The position numbers and the translations under genes were made by a program. DNA of 42,749 nucleotides from Thermoleophilia bacterium. Lineage in GTDB: Bacteria > Actinomycetota > Thermoleophilia > Miltoncostaeales > Miltoncostaeaceae. The notes beneath the pieces were generated by a model. The model ran no database searches. It worked only from the letters and a program-made list of their open reading frames with translations, and was not told the origin of the DNA. Positions 24,736 through 35,495 of this stretch are shown one piece after another. The stretch lies in NCBI GenBank assembly GCA_017882585.1, contig JADGPF010000066.1, positions 1 to 42,749 of the forward strand. The letters are read 5' to 3'. Numbering within the stretch: the stretch's first letter is position 1; each line of letters opens with the position of its first letter.

Positions 24736-24748
24736 CGGACGCCGGAAC

Positions 24749-25048
24749 TCAGGCGGGACCGGGATCCCCCGGCCAGTACGACGGCAGATCGACGTCGAAA
24801 AAGCCCTCCGCGTCGGCGTGGGTCGTGTGCCACTCGGTGAAGTTCGGAATCGAGAACCCGATCACCTGGTTGCTCGTCTCGTCGAGGCGCACCTGAAGTT
24901 CACGCTCGGGGTCCCAGATGGTGCGGGCATGGCGCAGCGGCCCATATGAACAGTGGTAGGCGTCGTTGGCCTGGTCGTAATGGGTAAAGGTCTCGATGGG
25001 AGGCGGATCGTCGCCGGGCTGAGGCGGAGGAGGCGGTGTCGTGCTCAC
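24749..25048 (-). CDS. Small DUF2283-like protein
   Basis: A 99-residue acidic protein. A proline-rich N-terminus (TTPPPPPQPGDDPPP) precedes a short beta-domain: FTHYDQANDAYHC, then LQVRLDETSNQVIGFSIPNF, which recalls DUF2283 (a Y-D-x-x-x-D start and a D-x-x-x-x-V-I/V-G-x-x-I end). The C-terminal tail (GFFDVDLPSYW) is unlike the family. DUF2283 proteins are small, widespread and mostly uncharacterised, some linked to toxin-antitoxin loci; no partner toxin is visible here. GTG start with GGAG upstream. Confidence 0.55.
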   Translation of the reverse strand: MSTTPPPPPQPGDDPPPIETFTHYDQANDAYHCSYGPLRHARTIWDPERELQVRLDETSNQVIGFSIPNFTEWHTTHADAEGFFDVDLPSYWPGDPGPA

Positions 25049-25192
25049 GAGTGCTCCATGTTCGTCTGTGACAGGTCGTCGCTGCCTGCGGTGATGCTAC
25101 CCGACCAGATCGCCGCGACCCCTGCCGCGCACGGCGTGGATCGAGGGCGCGCGGTCTATGCCATATGCCAGGATTCCCCGGCATGCGCGATC

Positions 25193-25229
25193 GGGGAGCA
25201 CGGTTCGGCCCGCGGGCCGGGTGCGCCCC
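25193..25229 (+). promoter_or_regulatory. Nested inverted repeats in the MFS exporter leader
   Basis: Arms GGGGAGCAC (25193-25201) and GTGCGCCCC (25221-25229), 8 of 9 paired, enclose a perfect 14-bp palindrome, CGGCCCGCGGGCCG (25206-25219). It lies 42 bp before the MFS GTG. It could be an operator or an attenuator stem. The 223-bp gap holds no gene; I see no clear -35/-10 pair. Confidence 0.4.
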
Positions 25230-25271
25230 ACCGCCACTCGCGCTGGCACTCGACCCCCCGAAAGGAAGCCC

Positions 25272-26735
25272 GTGTCCGTACGTTCGGAGCCGCGCGGCGT
25301 GATTGTGCTGGTGCTGCTGAGTCTGACCCAGTTCATTCTGGTGATCGACGTGTCGATCGTGAACGTCGCGCTGAACTCCATCAAGGAGTCACTGGCATTC
25401 TCGGAGGCGAACCTGCAGTGGATCCTGAGCGCGTACACGCTGACATTCGGCGGGTTGCTGTTGCTTGGCGGGCGCGCCGCCGACCTGTTCGGCCGTCGAC
25501 GCGTGTTCATGGTCGGCCTGGTCGTCTTCACGTGCGGATCCGCGCTGTGCGGGTTTTCCCAGTCGGAGCTGATGCTGATCTTGGCCCGAGCGTTCCAGGG
25601 CATCGGCGCGGCGATTATCTCACCTGGCGCACTCTCGATCCTGATGACCACGTTCCGCGAGGGCAGTGAGCGCAACCGTGCGCTTGGCGTGTGGGGGGCG
25701 ATTGCCGGCGTGGGTGGTGCCGTGGGCGTCTTGGCCGGTGGCATCCTCGTCCAGTATCTGTCCTGGCGCTGGATCTTCCTCGTGAACGTCCCGATCGGCC
25801 TCATGGTGCTGGTATTGACGCCGCGATTCATTCCCGAATCGCGGGGCGACGCCGCCTCGGGCCGGCTCGACGTCGCGGGTGCGGTGTCGATCACCAGTGG
25901 GCTGGCATTGTTGATCTTCGGCCTCACGCATGCCGAGACCGCGTCATGGTCCAGCACCGTCACGATCGCGTCGCTTGTCGCATCGGCCATCCTGATCGTG
26001 GGCTTCGTCGTCATCGAAGCGCGTGTGAGCGATCCCATCTTGCCGTTGCGGATCTTCCGGAACCGCAGCGTATCCGGCGCCAATGTCGTCGGCTTCCTGT
26101 TGGGCTCGTCGATTTTCGCAACGTTCTTTTTCCTGTCGCTGTACATGCAGCAGGTGCTGGGCATCGACGCGCTCGGAGTCGGCCTGCGCTACCTCCTGTT
26201 GGCCGGCGTCATCATCGTGGCGGCCGGCGTCTCGCAGGCGCTGGTCACCCGCTTCGGCGTTCGACCGATTCTTGCCATCGGGATGCTGCTGCTAATGATC
26301 GGGTTGTTGGCGTTCACCGGCCTGCGGGTCGACGGCACCTATCTGCACGACCTCGTGCCGGGCTTCATTCTCGCCGGTGTCGGTCTGGGCTTCGCGTTTG
26401 TGCCGGTGTCGATCGCCGCCCTTCAGGGCGTTTCCGGGTCCCTCGCGGGAGCCGCCTCGGGGTTGATCAATACCTCGCAGCAGGTCGGGGGCGCGGTCGG
26501 TGTCGCGGTGCTGTCCACGATCGCCGGCACGGTGTCGACCAACCACATCACCAGCGCCGTCGACGCGGCGGTAGCGACCGGCGCGAATGCACAGCAGGCC
26601 GCAGCCGCGGCAACGCCGCAGGGCCTTGTCGACGGGTTCCATGCGGCCTTCGTCGTCGGCGCCGCGACTGCGTTGATCGGACTCATCTGCACGCTCGTGC
26701 TGATCCGTCGCGAGCCGCGCTCCGTGCACATCTGA
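25272..26735 (+). CDS. 14-TM MFS exporter, DHA2 (EmrB/QacA) family
   Basis: A proton-coupled exporter of 487 residues with about 14 hydrophobic helices. The DHA2 first-helix motif IDVSIVNVAL, motif A GRAADLFGRRR between TM2 and TM3, and the motif C region GVGGAVGVLAGG are visible, along with SSQxxG-like SQQVGGAVGVA near the end. Such pumps export drugs, dyes or antibiotics. The GTG at 25272 follows AAGGAAG by 4 nt and places the first helix at the usual distance; an upstream extension to 25158 is basic and unlike the family. No regulator (TetR or MarR) is beside it. The substrate is unknown. Confidence 0.92.
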   Translation: MSVRSEPRGVIVLVLLSLTQFILVIDVSIVNVALNSIKESLAFSEANLQWILSAYTLTFGGLLLLGGRAADLFGRRRVFMVGLVVFTCGSALCGFSQSELMLILARAFQGIGAAIISPGALSILMTTFREGSERNRALGVWGAIAGVGGAVGVLAGGILVQYLSWRWIFLVNVPIGLMVLVLTPRFIPESRGDAASGRLDVAGAVSITSGLALLIFGLTHAETASWSSTVTIASLVASAILIVGFVVIEARVSDPILPLRIFRNRSVSGANVVGFLLGSSIFATFFFLSLYMQQVLGIDALGVGLRYLLLAGVIIVAAGVSQALVTRFGVRPILAIGMLLLMIGLLAFTGLRVDGTYLHDLVPGFILAGVGLGFAFVPVSIAALQGVSGSLAGAASGLINTSQQVGGAVGVAVLSTIAGTVSTNHITSAVDAAVATGANAQQAAAAATPQGLVDGFHAAFVVGAATALIGLICTLVLIRREPRSVHI

Positions 26736-26737
26736 GC

Positions 26738-26765
26738 GTGTGTCCGGCCCTCAGGTCGGGCACAC
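26738..26765 (+). terminator. Hairpin after the MFS gene
   Basis: A 12-bp stem (26738-26749 with 26754-26765) including two G-U pairs and a CTCA loop starts 2 bp after the stop. No T-tract. Confidence 0.6.
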
Positions 26766-26843
26766 CGATCGCCGCCCGTCGGCCACTCGGTGCAGACAAA
26801 CGGCATATCCTTGGCGGGCACAGTGACCCGCACGGAGGGATCC

Positions 26844-28996
<2,153 letters not shown>

Positions 28997-29000
<4 letters not shown>

Positions 29001-29989
29001 CCGGCGAGCGCCCCGTGGACGTCGCGGCGCTCGTAGCGGGCATCACCCATCGGGACCGCAGGGCGCTGGCCCAGGCCATCACCCTGGTCGAATCCACCCG
29101 CCCTGACCATCGTCGCGCGGCCGAACAGCTGCTGGCCGAATTGCCTTCCCCGTCGTCGGATGCGCTCCGCATCGGGATCTCGGGAGCACCAGGGGTCGGC
29201 AAGAGCACGCTGATCGAGGCCCTCGGCAAGGTCATCATCGCCACCGGCGAGCGCGTGGCCGTGCTGGCGGTCGACCCCTCGAGCGCCCGATCGGGGGGGT
29301 CGATCCTGGGCGACAAGACCCGCATGGTGGACCTTGCCCGCGACGACCGGGCGTTCATCCGTCCGTCGCCAGCCGGCGAGACCCTCGGCGGCGTGGCCCG
29401 GCGCACCCGCGAAGCGCTGCACCTGTGCGAGGCCGCGGGCTTCCGCCGCATCATCGTCGAGACGGTCGGGGTCGGTCAGTCCGAGACGGCGGTGTCCGGC
29501 ATGACGGATCTGTTCGTGCTGCTCGTCGCTCCCGGCGGCGGCGACCAGCTCCAGGGCATCAAGCGGGGCATCATGGAGCTCGCGGATCTCGTGGTCGTCA
29601 ACAAGTGCGACGGCGAGCTCGTGGCCAAGGCCCGGCAGGCGGTCGCCGAGTACCGCAGCGCAATCGGGCTCATGATCCCCCGTCATGCCGGGCTGCCGGC
29701 CGAGGCGATCCCAGTCTCGGCGATCGAGGGCGTCGGTATGCAGCAGCTTTGGGGTGCCATCGTCACCCGCTGGACGGCGCTGGCATCCTCCGGCGAGCTC
29801 GCGCGCCTGCGAACGGCCCAGGCTCGCCAGTGGATGTGGGACGAGGTTGCCCAGGGCCTGCGGGACCACGCCCAGCTCGCGACCGGCGATCGTGGCCGGG
29901 AGCTCGCGCAACAGGTCGCCGACGGTCGCCTGCTGCCGCATCTGGCCGCGGCGCAGATTCTCGCCGATCTGCTGGGCGGCACCGGTTAG
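28997..29989 (+). CDS. meaB: Methylmalonyl-CoA mutase chaperone GTPase MeaB
   Basis: A G3E-family GTPase that gates cobalamin loading and protects the mutase. The 330 residues hold Walker [39 protein letters not shown], and NKCD (the guanine-specificity motif NKxD). The ATG overlaps the mutase stop, which fits the pair working together. The 3' end overlaps the convergent K+ channel gene by 4 bp. Confidence 0.95.
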
Positions 29990-30993
29990 CGGGCGAGCTC
30001 GCCGAGCGCAGCGACCGGCCCCAGCGCGACGACCACATCCCCGCTGTGGAGCATCACCTCCGGATCCGGCGCCGGTTGCATGACGGTGGATGCGCCCGCG
30101 CGGACCGCCAGGATGACGACCCCGCGGAATCGGGCGGGCACCTCCCGCACCATGATTCCGTCGAGGGCGCCGCCTTTGCGCACCTCGACTTCCTCGAGCC
30201 GGAGATCCGGGCTGATGGCGATCAAGTCCATGAAGTCGATGACGGCCGGACGAACCGACACCGCGGCGAGCATCCGACCCGACACCGCGTACGGTTGAAT
30301 GACGCGATTGGCCCCGGCGCGATAGAGCCGATCGATCGACTCCAGGTCCGTCGCCCGGGCCACAATCGTCAGGTCATCGCGCACCGCCCGGGCGCTTAGG
30401 GTGATGTACACGTTCAATGCAACCGAATCGACGGCGCACACCAGCCCCCGGGCCCGTGCGATCCCGGCCTGGAGCAGCGTCGCCTCGCGCGTCGCGTCGG
30501 CGATCAGATGCGGGATGCGCGCATCGTCGAGATCCTCACCCGATTCCGGATTGATGTCGATGACGACGATCGGGAGCCCCTGCTTGCGGAACTCCTCGGT
30601 TGCCGCCCGCCCGACCCTGCCATACCCGCACACCACGAAGTGGTCATAGAGGCCGCCGATTTCGCGCTTCACGCGAGTTCTCCTCACCGTTCGCTCGAGT
30701 TCTCCTGAGGCGATCAGCTCGGTGGACGCCGCCAGCAGGGCGAACACCGAGACGAGTCCCAACACGATCAGCAGCGAGGTAAACGCCTGGCCGCCGACGC
30801 CGAGTGGGCGAACCTCCTGATACCCGATCGTGCTGAGCGTAACGACGGTCATGAACGCCGCGTCCCGGAAGCTCCAGCCGAGCAGGATCATGTAGCCGAC
30901 CACCCCAAAGACCCCGACTCCCACGATCAGCACGACCGGGATGCGGAAGCGACGGATGAAGATCGCCAGGCTGGTCGTTTCCGAAGTCGACAC
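29986..30993 (-). CDS. RCK-domain two-TM potassium channel protein
   Basis: A 335-residue ion channel subunit. TM1 (about 18-38), a pore helix and filter (44-60), TM2 (69-92), then a cytoplasmic RCK-N Rossmann domain (HFVVCGYGRVG, from about 116) and an RCK-C domain. RCK domains open K+ channels on ligand binding. The filter reads T55-I-G-Y-Q59-E, not TVGYGD, so one glycine is Gln. I choose the GTG at 30993 because the hydrophobic TM1 begins soon after it; the frame runs on to 31167, but the extension looks non-coding. No other K+ gene is nearby. Confidence 0.88.
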   Translation of the reverse strand: MSTSETTSLAIFIRRFRIPVVLIVGVGVFGVVGYMILLGWSFRDAAFMTVVTLSTIGYQEVRPLGVGGQAFTSLLIVLGLVSVFALLAASTELIASGELERTVRRTRVKREIGGLYDHFVVCGYGRVGRAATEEFRKQGLPIVVIDINPESGEDLDDARIPHLIADATREATLLQAGIARARGLVCAVDSVALNVYITLSARAVRDDLTIVARATDLESIDRLYRAGANRVIQPYAVSGRMLAAVSVRPAVIDFMDLIAISPDLRLEEVEVRKGGALDGIMVREVPARFRGVVILAVRAGASTVMQPAPDPEVMLHSGDVVVALGPVAALGELAR

Positions 30994-31175
30994 GGCCTGA
31001 TTGTCCCTGTGGTGGCGGACGGCGCCCCCCAAACGAAGGGGCCGCGCGGCCAATGTCTGTGCTCCCGGGGTCGGGGATATTCCTATGATCGATTGCAGGA
31101 CGGCAGCCGCAGTCCAAAAAGTTCCCGCGCACTTCGTGTAGGGGAGCGCGCCCCGACGGCGAACCAATCGTCAGC

Positions 31176-32027
31176 ATGCCCATGCCCGCAGACATCGAAT
31201 CCCTCCGCGAACGGCTCCGTCGCGACTACGACGGGTTCAGCCCTGCCCAGCAGGCCCTGGCCCGCTACGTCGCCGACCACCTTGCCGATCTGCCGCTGAT
31301 GTCCGCCCACGAGGTCGCCCGCGCCGCACACTGCAGCCCGGCGACGGTGGTGCGGTTCGCCCAGGCCATCGGCTACAACGGCTACCCGGACCTCCAGCAG
31401 CTCGTGCGGCGCGATCAGCGCCCCTGGCTTCCGGTCGCCGCGCGTGAGCACAGGTTTGGGCTCATCGGCGGGGCCGACAGTGTCGCCTCGGCGCTCGCCG
31501 CCGAACGTCACGCCCTCGAGGACACCGCCGACCGCCTCGGGCAACGCGGCCTCGGACCGCTCGCTCAAGCGCTTGCCGGGCGGCGCCCCGTCGTCGTCGC
31601 CGGCGACGGTCATGCCCGCGTCGTGGTCGGATTGCTTGTCGACCGCCTTTCGCGCGTCGGCGTTCCCGCCGTTTCGGTCACCGGCCTGGACCTTCCCGAT
31701 CGCGCCTGGCTGGAGGCCCTGACACCCAACGGTGCCGTGCTGGCCGTCAGCATCGGCCGCGAGGCGCAGGTCGCCCAGGCGGCGATCGACGCCGCCCGCG
31801 GTGCCAACGTGCCTGCGACCGCCCTGGTCGACTCGAGCCTGTCGGGGATCGCGCGCCTCCCGCTGGCGCGCGTCGTGCCCGCGGATATCCGGGCCGGTGC
31901 CCCGAGCCTGGTGGCCCTGGTGGCCGTGGCCCAAGCGCTTGTGGTCCTCGTGGAATCGGCCGTGCGCCGCGGGGCGTCCCGTCCGGACGAAAACGGGGAG
32001 CGGGAGCTCAGCGCCATCGGCGCGTAG
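31176..32027 (+). CDS. MurR/RpiR-family transcriptional regulator with SIS domain
   Basis: A 283-residue protein with an N-terminal RpiR helix-turn-helix (about 1-75, FSPAQQALARYVADH, MSAHEVARAAHCSPATVVRFAQAIGYNGYPDLQ) and a C-terminal SIS domain (VVVAGDGHARVVVG and AVLAVSIGREAQ) that usually binds a phosphosugar. The family represses or activates sugar catabolic genes. It precedes pdxS by 74 bp and could regulate it, though pdxS has its own -10 box. ATG at 31176, with a second at 31182. Confidence 0.88.
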   Translation: MPMPADIESLRERLRRDYDGFSPAQQALARYVADHLADLPLMSAHEVARAAHCSPATVVRFAQAIGYNGYPDLQQLVRRDQRPWLPVAAREHRFGLIGGADSVASALAAERHALEDTADRLGQRGLGPLAQALAGRRPVVVAGDGHARVVVGLLVDRLSRVGVPAVSVTGLDLPDRAWLEALTPNGAVLAVSIGREAQVAQAAIDAARGANVPATALVDSSLSGIARLPLARVVPADIRAGAPSLVALVAVAQALVVLVESAVRRGASRPDENGERELSAIGA

Positions 32028-32055
32028 GCCCCCGTTCGGCGGGATCGAGGTCGGC

Positions 32056-32061
32056 TACACT
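32056..32061 (+). promoter_or_regulatory. Predicted -10 box (TACACT) of the pdxS operon
   Basis: TACACT lies 40 nt before the pdxS GTG, leaving a leader that includes an AAGGGGAAGG ribosome-binding site. In contrast to most boxes in this window, this transcript would not be leaderless. Confidence 0.4.
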
Positions 32062-32101
32062 GGCCTGAGCGACCATGATCGTCCGAGAATAAGGGGAAGG
32101 T

Positions 32102-33007
32102 GTGGCAGATCAGGCCGGGGCCAACGGGCGCACGGGGACCATGCGCGTCAAGAGCGGGCTTGCGCAGATGCTCAAGGGCGGCGTCATCATGGATGTGGTG
32201 AACGCCGATCAGGCGCGCATCGCCGAAGCGGCGGGTGCGTGTGCCGTGATGGCGCTCGAGCGGATCCCCGCGGACATCCGCGCCGACGGCGGTGTCGCCC
32301 GGATGAGCGACCCCGATCTGATCACCGGGATCAAGGAGGCCGTCTCGATTCCCGTCATGGCCAAGTGCCGGATCGGACACTTTGTCGAGGCCCAGATCCT
32401 GCAGAGCCTCGAGATCGACTACATCGATGAGTCGGAGGTCCTGACCCCGGCCGACGAGGCCCATCACGTTGACAAACACGCCTTCGAGGTCCCATTTGTC
32501 TGCGGTGCGACCGACCTGGGCGAGGCCTTGCGCCGCATCAACGAGGGTGCCGCGATGATCCGCACCAAGGGCGAGGCCGGCACGGGCAACGTCGTCGAGG
32601 CCGTGCGGCACATGCGTGACATCCACGGCGGGATTGCCCGACTACGCGCGTGTCGCGGCGACGAGCTCTACGCGGCCGCCAAGGACCTGCGGGCCCCGTA
32701 CGAGCTGGTCGTGGCCGTGGCCGAGAGTGGGCAGCTTCCGGTCGTCAACTTTTCGGCCGGCGGCATCGCGACCCCCGCCGATGCCGCGCTGATGATGCAG
32801 CTCGGCGCCGACGGCGTGTTCGTGGGCAGTGGCATCTTCAAGAGCGAAGATCCGGCAGCGCGCGCCCGAGCGATCGTCGAGGCGGTCACCCACTTCAATG
32901 ACCCGGCCGTGCTGGCGCGCGTCTCGGCGGGACTCAAGGATGCCATGCCCGGCATCGAGATCAGCTCTCTTGGGGAGGGCGAGCTCCTCCAGACCCGCGG
33001 CTGGTAA
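32102..33007 (+). CDS. pdxS: Pyridoxal 5'-phosphate synthase lyase subunit PdxS
   Basis: It makes PLP from ribose 5-phosphate, glyceraldehyde 3-phosphate and ammonia supplied by PdxT. The 301 residues include [49 protein letters not shown] with its catalytic lysine, and [15 protein letters not shown] with the second. GTG start with a GGGGA box 4 nt upstream. pdxT follows after 10 bp. PLP from this pair would feed CysK, among others. Confidence 0.97.
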   Translation: MADQAGANGRTGTMRVKSGLAQMLKGGVIMDVVNADQARIAEAAGACAVMALERIPADIRADGGVARMSDPDLITGIKEAVSIPVMAKCRIGHFVEAQILQSLEIDYIDESEVLTPADEAHHVDKHAFEVPFVCGATDLGEALRRINEGAAMIRTKGEAGTGNVVEAVRHMRDIHGGIARLRACRGDELYAAAKDLRAPYELVVAVAESGQLPVVNFSAGGIATPADAALMMQLGADGVFVGSGIFKSEDPAARARAIVEAVTHFNDPAVLARVSAGLKDAMPGIEISSLGEGELLQTRGW

Positions 33008-33017
33008 GTCGGCGCCG

Positions 33018-33650
33018 ATGGCACGCCACCCGCGCATCGGGGTCCTGGCCGTCCAGGGCGCCGTGGTCGAACATGAGCGTGCGCTCGTCGACGTCGGCGC
33101 GGCACCAGTGCGGGTCCGCGATGCCCGCGGGCTTGCCGACCTCGACGGACTCGTGATTCCGGGAGGTGAGACGACCACGCTGCGCCGGGTCGCCGGTGAT
33201 TCCGGCCTGATCGACGCCCTGCGCGCCACGCGCCGCGCAGATCTGCCGATCCTGGGAACGTGTGCTGGGCTGATCGCTCTGGCCGACGACATCGTCGGTG
33301 GTGATCCGACGCTCGTCGGTGGCCTGGACATCAGCGTGCGCCGCAACGGCTACGGCCGGCAGGTGGCGTCGTTTGAGACCGAGTTGGTTGTTGACGGGCT
33401 TGGCGACGGGCCGCTCGAGGCGGTATTCATTAGGGCGCCGGTGATCGTGCGGGTCGGGGAGGATGTGCGTGTCCATGCGACCCATCACGGCCACGCGGTC
33501 ATCGTCAGCGCCGGACCGCTGATGGGCTTGAGCTTTCATCCGGAGCTGACGCCGGATCGGCGGTTTCACGAATGGTTGGTCGACTGCGCACGGGCATACG
33601 CCCGCCGGTCGGCACGGCAGACCAAGGAGGGGCTCGGTGTCGGGGCATAG
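33018..33650 (+). CDS. pdxT: Pyridoxal 5'-phosphate synthase glutaminase subunit PdxT
   Basis: A class I glutaminase giving ammonia to PdxS. The 210 residues carry the nucleophile Cys82 in LGTCAGL, the oxyanion-type PGGETTTL, and SFHPEL with the catalytic His-Glu. ATG at 33018. The C-terminus (SARQTKEGLGVGA) runs into the yebC start, with a 14-bp overlap. Confidence 0.95.
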   Translation: MARHPRIGVLAVQGAVVEHERALVDVGAAPVRVRDARGLADLDGLVIPGGETTTLRRVAGDSGLIDALRATRRADLPILGTCAGLIALADDIVGGDPTLVGGLDISVRRNGYGRQVASFETELVVDGLGDGPLEAVFIRAPVIVRVGEDVRVHATHHGHAVIVSAGPLMGLSFHPELTPDRRFHEWLVDCARAYARRSARQTKEGLGVGA

Positions 33651-34386
33651 CAAGTGGGCGACCATCAAGCGCAAGAAGGGCGCCGCGGACGCCAAGCGCG
33701 GGCAGCTGTTTTCCAAGCTCGCGCGGGCGATCATCGTCGCCGCAAAGGAAGGCGGCCCCGATCCGGAGTCGAACGCGACCCTCGCGAACGCCATCCAGAA
33801 GGCGCGCGACAACTCGATGCCCAAGGACAACATCGAGCGCGCCATCGCCCGCGGCGCCGGCTCCGGCGATGGGGAGGCCTACGAGTCGATCACCTACGAG
33901 GGCTACGGCCCCGGAGGCGTCGCGATTCTGTGTCTCATGCTCACCGATAACCGCAATCGGGCCGCCTCGGATGTCCGGCACATCTTCTCCAAGCACGGTG
34001 GATCGCTCGGAACCCCGGGCACCGTGGCCTGGCAGTTCGAACGCAAAGGGATCATCCTGGTCGATGCCGACACCACAGACGAGGACACCGTCATGGAGGC
34101 CGCACTCGACGCCGGGGCCGAGGACATCACCCTCGACGGGACGCAGTGGCAGGTCGCGACGGCGCCCGCGGACTTCGCCGCAGTGCGCCACGGCCTCGAG
34201 GCGGCCGGACTGGCGTATGCATCCGCCGACCTCACCATGATTCCCAAGAGCACGGTCGAACCCACCGAGCCCGAGGCACGCCGGCTGCTCAAGCTCGTTG
34301 ATGCGCTCGAGGACAATGACGATGTCCAGGAAGTGTTTGCCAACTTCGACATCTCCGAGGAGATGCTGGAGGCCGTTGCGACCTGA
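33637..34386 (+). CDS. yebC: YebC/PmpR-family protein
   Basis: A conserved three-domain protein; some members act as DNA-binding regulators and others ease ribosome stalling at proline runs. The 249 residues begin SGHSKWATIKRKKGAADAKR, the strongest family mark, and contain NIERAIARGAG, YEGYGPGG and the C-terminal DVQEVFANFD. The GTG at 33637 lies inside the end of pdxT. The gene sits, as in many bacteria, directly before ruvC. Confidence 0.95.
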   Translation: MSGHSKWATIKRKKGAADAKRGQLFSKLARAIIVAAKEGGPDPESNATLANAIQKARDNSMPKDNIERAIARGAGSGDGEAYESITYEGYGPGGVAILCLMLTDNRNRAASDVRHIFSKHGGSLGTPGTVAWQFERKGIILVDADTTDEDTVMEAALDAGAEDITLDGTQWQVATAPADFAAVRHGLEAAGLAYASADLTMIPKSTVEPTEPEARRLLKLVDALEDNDDVQEVFANFDISEEMLEAVAT

Positions 34387-34404
34387 TGCCGCGGGGGACC
34401 GCGG

Positions 34405-34893
34405 GTGATTCTCGGAATCGATCCCGGCCTCGCCTCCACCGGGTACGCCGTCGTGGAACGGGCCTCGGGGCGCGTGCGCCCGGTCGACTGGGGCGTGATC
34501 CGCACGATGCCGGCCGATCCCCATCCCGAGCGCCTGCTGGCGATCTACACGCGGGTCACCGCGCTCCTCGAGACCCACCAGATCGAGGCCGCGGCGATCG
34601 AATCGTGGTTCGTGCACCCGGTCAGCAAAGCCGCGATGGGCATGGCCGAATCGCGGGGCGCGATTCAGGTGGCGATCGCACAGGCAGGCATCACCATCGT
34701 CGAATACTCACCCAACACCATCAAACAGGCCGTCACCGGAAGTGGCCGAGCCGACAAGGCCCAGGTGCGCGCGATGGTCGCGCGGCTCAGTGGCGTCGAC
34801 CCCGGCTCCGACCACGCGGGCGACGCGCTGGCGGCGGCAATCTGCCATCTGTCCGGGTCGAGTCTGGCCGCCGCCATCCGGCGCGCGCGCTAG
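34405..34893 (+). CDS. ruvC: Holliday junction endonuclease RuvC
   Basis: It cuts Holliday junctions after RuvAB branch migration. The 162 residues begin ILGIDPGLASTGYAVVE with the first catalytic Asp; AIESWFVHP has the Glu and DHAGDALAAA the C-terminal Asp pair. GTG start 18 bp after yebC. The stop overlaps the TAGCCT box of ruvA. Confidence 0.96.
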   Translation: MILGIDPGLASTGYAVVERASGRVRPVDWGVIRTMPADPHPERLLAIYTRVTALLETHQIEAAAIESWFVHPVSKAAMGMAESRGAIQVAIAQAGITIVEYSPNTIKQAVTGSGRADKAQVRAMVARLSGVDPGSDHAGDALAAAICHLSGSSLAAAIRRAR

Positions 34894-34896
34894 CCT
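34891..34896 (+). promoter_or_regulatory. Predicted -10 box (TAGCCT) before ruvA
   Basis: TAGCCT includes the ruvC stop codon and ends 8 nt before the ruvA ATG, which has no ribosome-binding site. It may allow ruvAB to be expressed apart from ruvC. Chance overlap with a TAG stop is also possible. Confidence 0.35.
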
Positions 34897-34904
34897 CGGA
34901 CGCG

Positions 34905-35495
34905 ATGATTCGTTCGGTCCGCGGGACCCTTGCCGCCGTCGGCGCCGACGGAGCTGTCGTGGACGTCGGGGGGGTGGGGCTCCTCGTGCACGTTTCGGCG
35001 CAGACCCTCGGGCGGCTGCCGGCCGTCGGCGGCCGGGTGGACCTCGAAACTCATCTGGTTGTGCGGGAGGATGCGCTGGAGTTGTTCGGGTTCGCCACGG
35101 CGGCGGAGCGCGAGCTGTTTGTCGCCTTCATCGGCGTCAGCGGCGTCGGCCCGCGCCTTGCGAGTGCTATCTGCGGGCTCTCGGATCCGGAGGCCCTGCG
35201 CGAGACGATCCAGCTCGGCGACCCGAAACCGCTCCAGCGGGCCCCCGGCGTGGGCAAGCGCACCGCCGAGCGCCTCGTGGTCGAGCTGCACGATCGGCTC
35301 GGACCCGTGACTGAGCGCGCCCGACCCATAGGGGGCCGGTTGCCCGGGAGCGGGCCCGTCGCCGAGGCTCAGGAGGGGTTGCTTGCGCTCGGGTTTACCG
35401 CGGAGGAGGTCGGCTGGGCGCTCGCCGACGCCCCCGAGGGCATCTCCAGCGGTGAGCTGGTGCGGCATGCGCTTGGCCGATTGCGTCGCGGCTGA
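34905..35495 (+). CDS. ruvA: Holliday junction branch-migration subunit RuvA
   Basis: It binds the junction as a tetramer and loads RuvB. The 196 residues begin [13 protein letters not shown], with [17 protein letters not shown], the helix-hairpin-helix pair [14 protein letters not shown] and [16 protein letters not shown], and a C-terminal domain for RuvB contact. ATG at 34905; the stop overlaps the ruvB start (TGATG). Confidence 0.96.
   Translation: MIRSVRGTLAAVGADGAVVDVGGVGLLVHVSAQTLGRLPAVGGRVDLETHLVVREDALELFGFATAAERELFVAFIGVSGVGPRLASAICGLSDPEALRETIQLGDPKPLQRAPGVGKRTAERLVVELHDRLGPVTERARPIGGRLPGSGPVAEAQEGLLALGFTAEEVGWALADAPEGISSGELVRHALGRLRRG

Noticed and set aside
24749-25048. Toxin-antitoxin pair made of the DUF2283-like gene and the 24430 gene
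   Set aside because: The genes are convergent, not an operon, and neither shows a toxin motif.
25158-25271. N-terminal extension of the MFS exporter
   Set aside because: The added 38 residues are Arg/Pro-rich, and the GTG at 25272 has an AAGGAAG site and fits DHA2 topology.
29986-29989. 4-bp tail-to-tail overlap of meaB and the K+ channel gene as a regulatory device
   Set aside because: Such short convergent overlaps are common in compact genomes and nothing else supports antisense control here.
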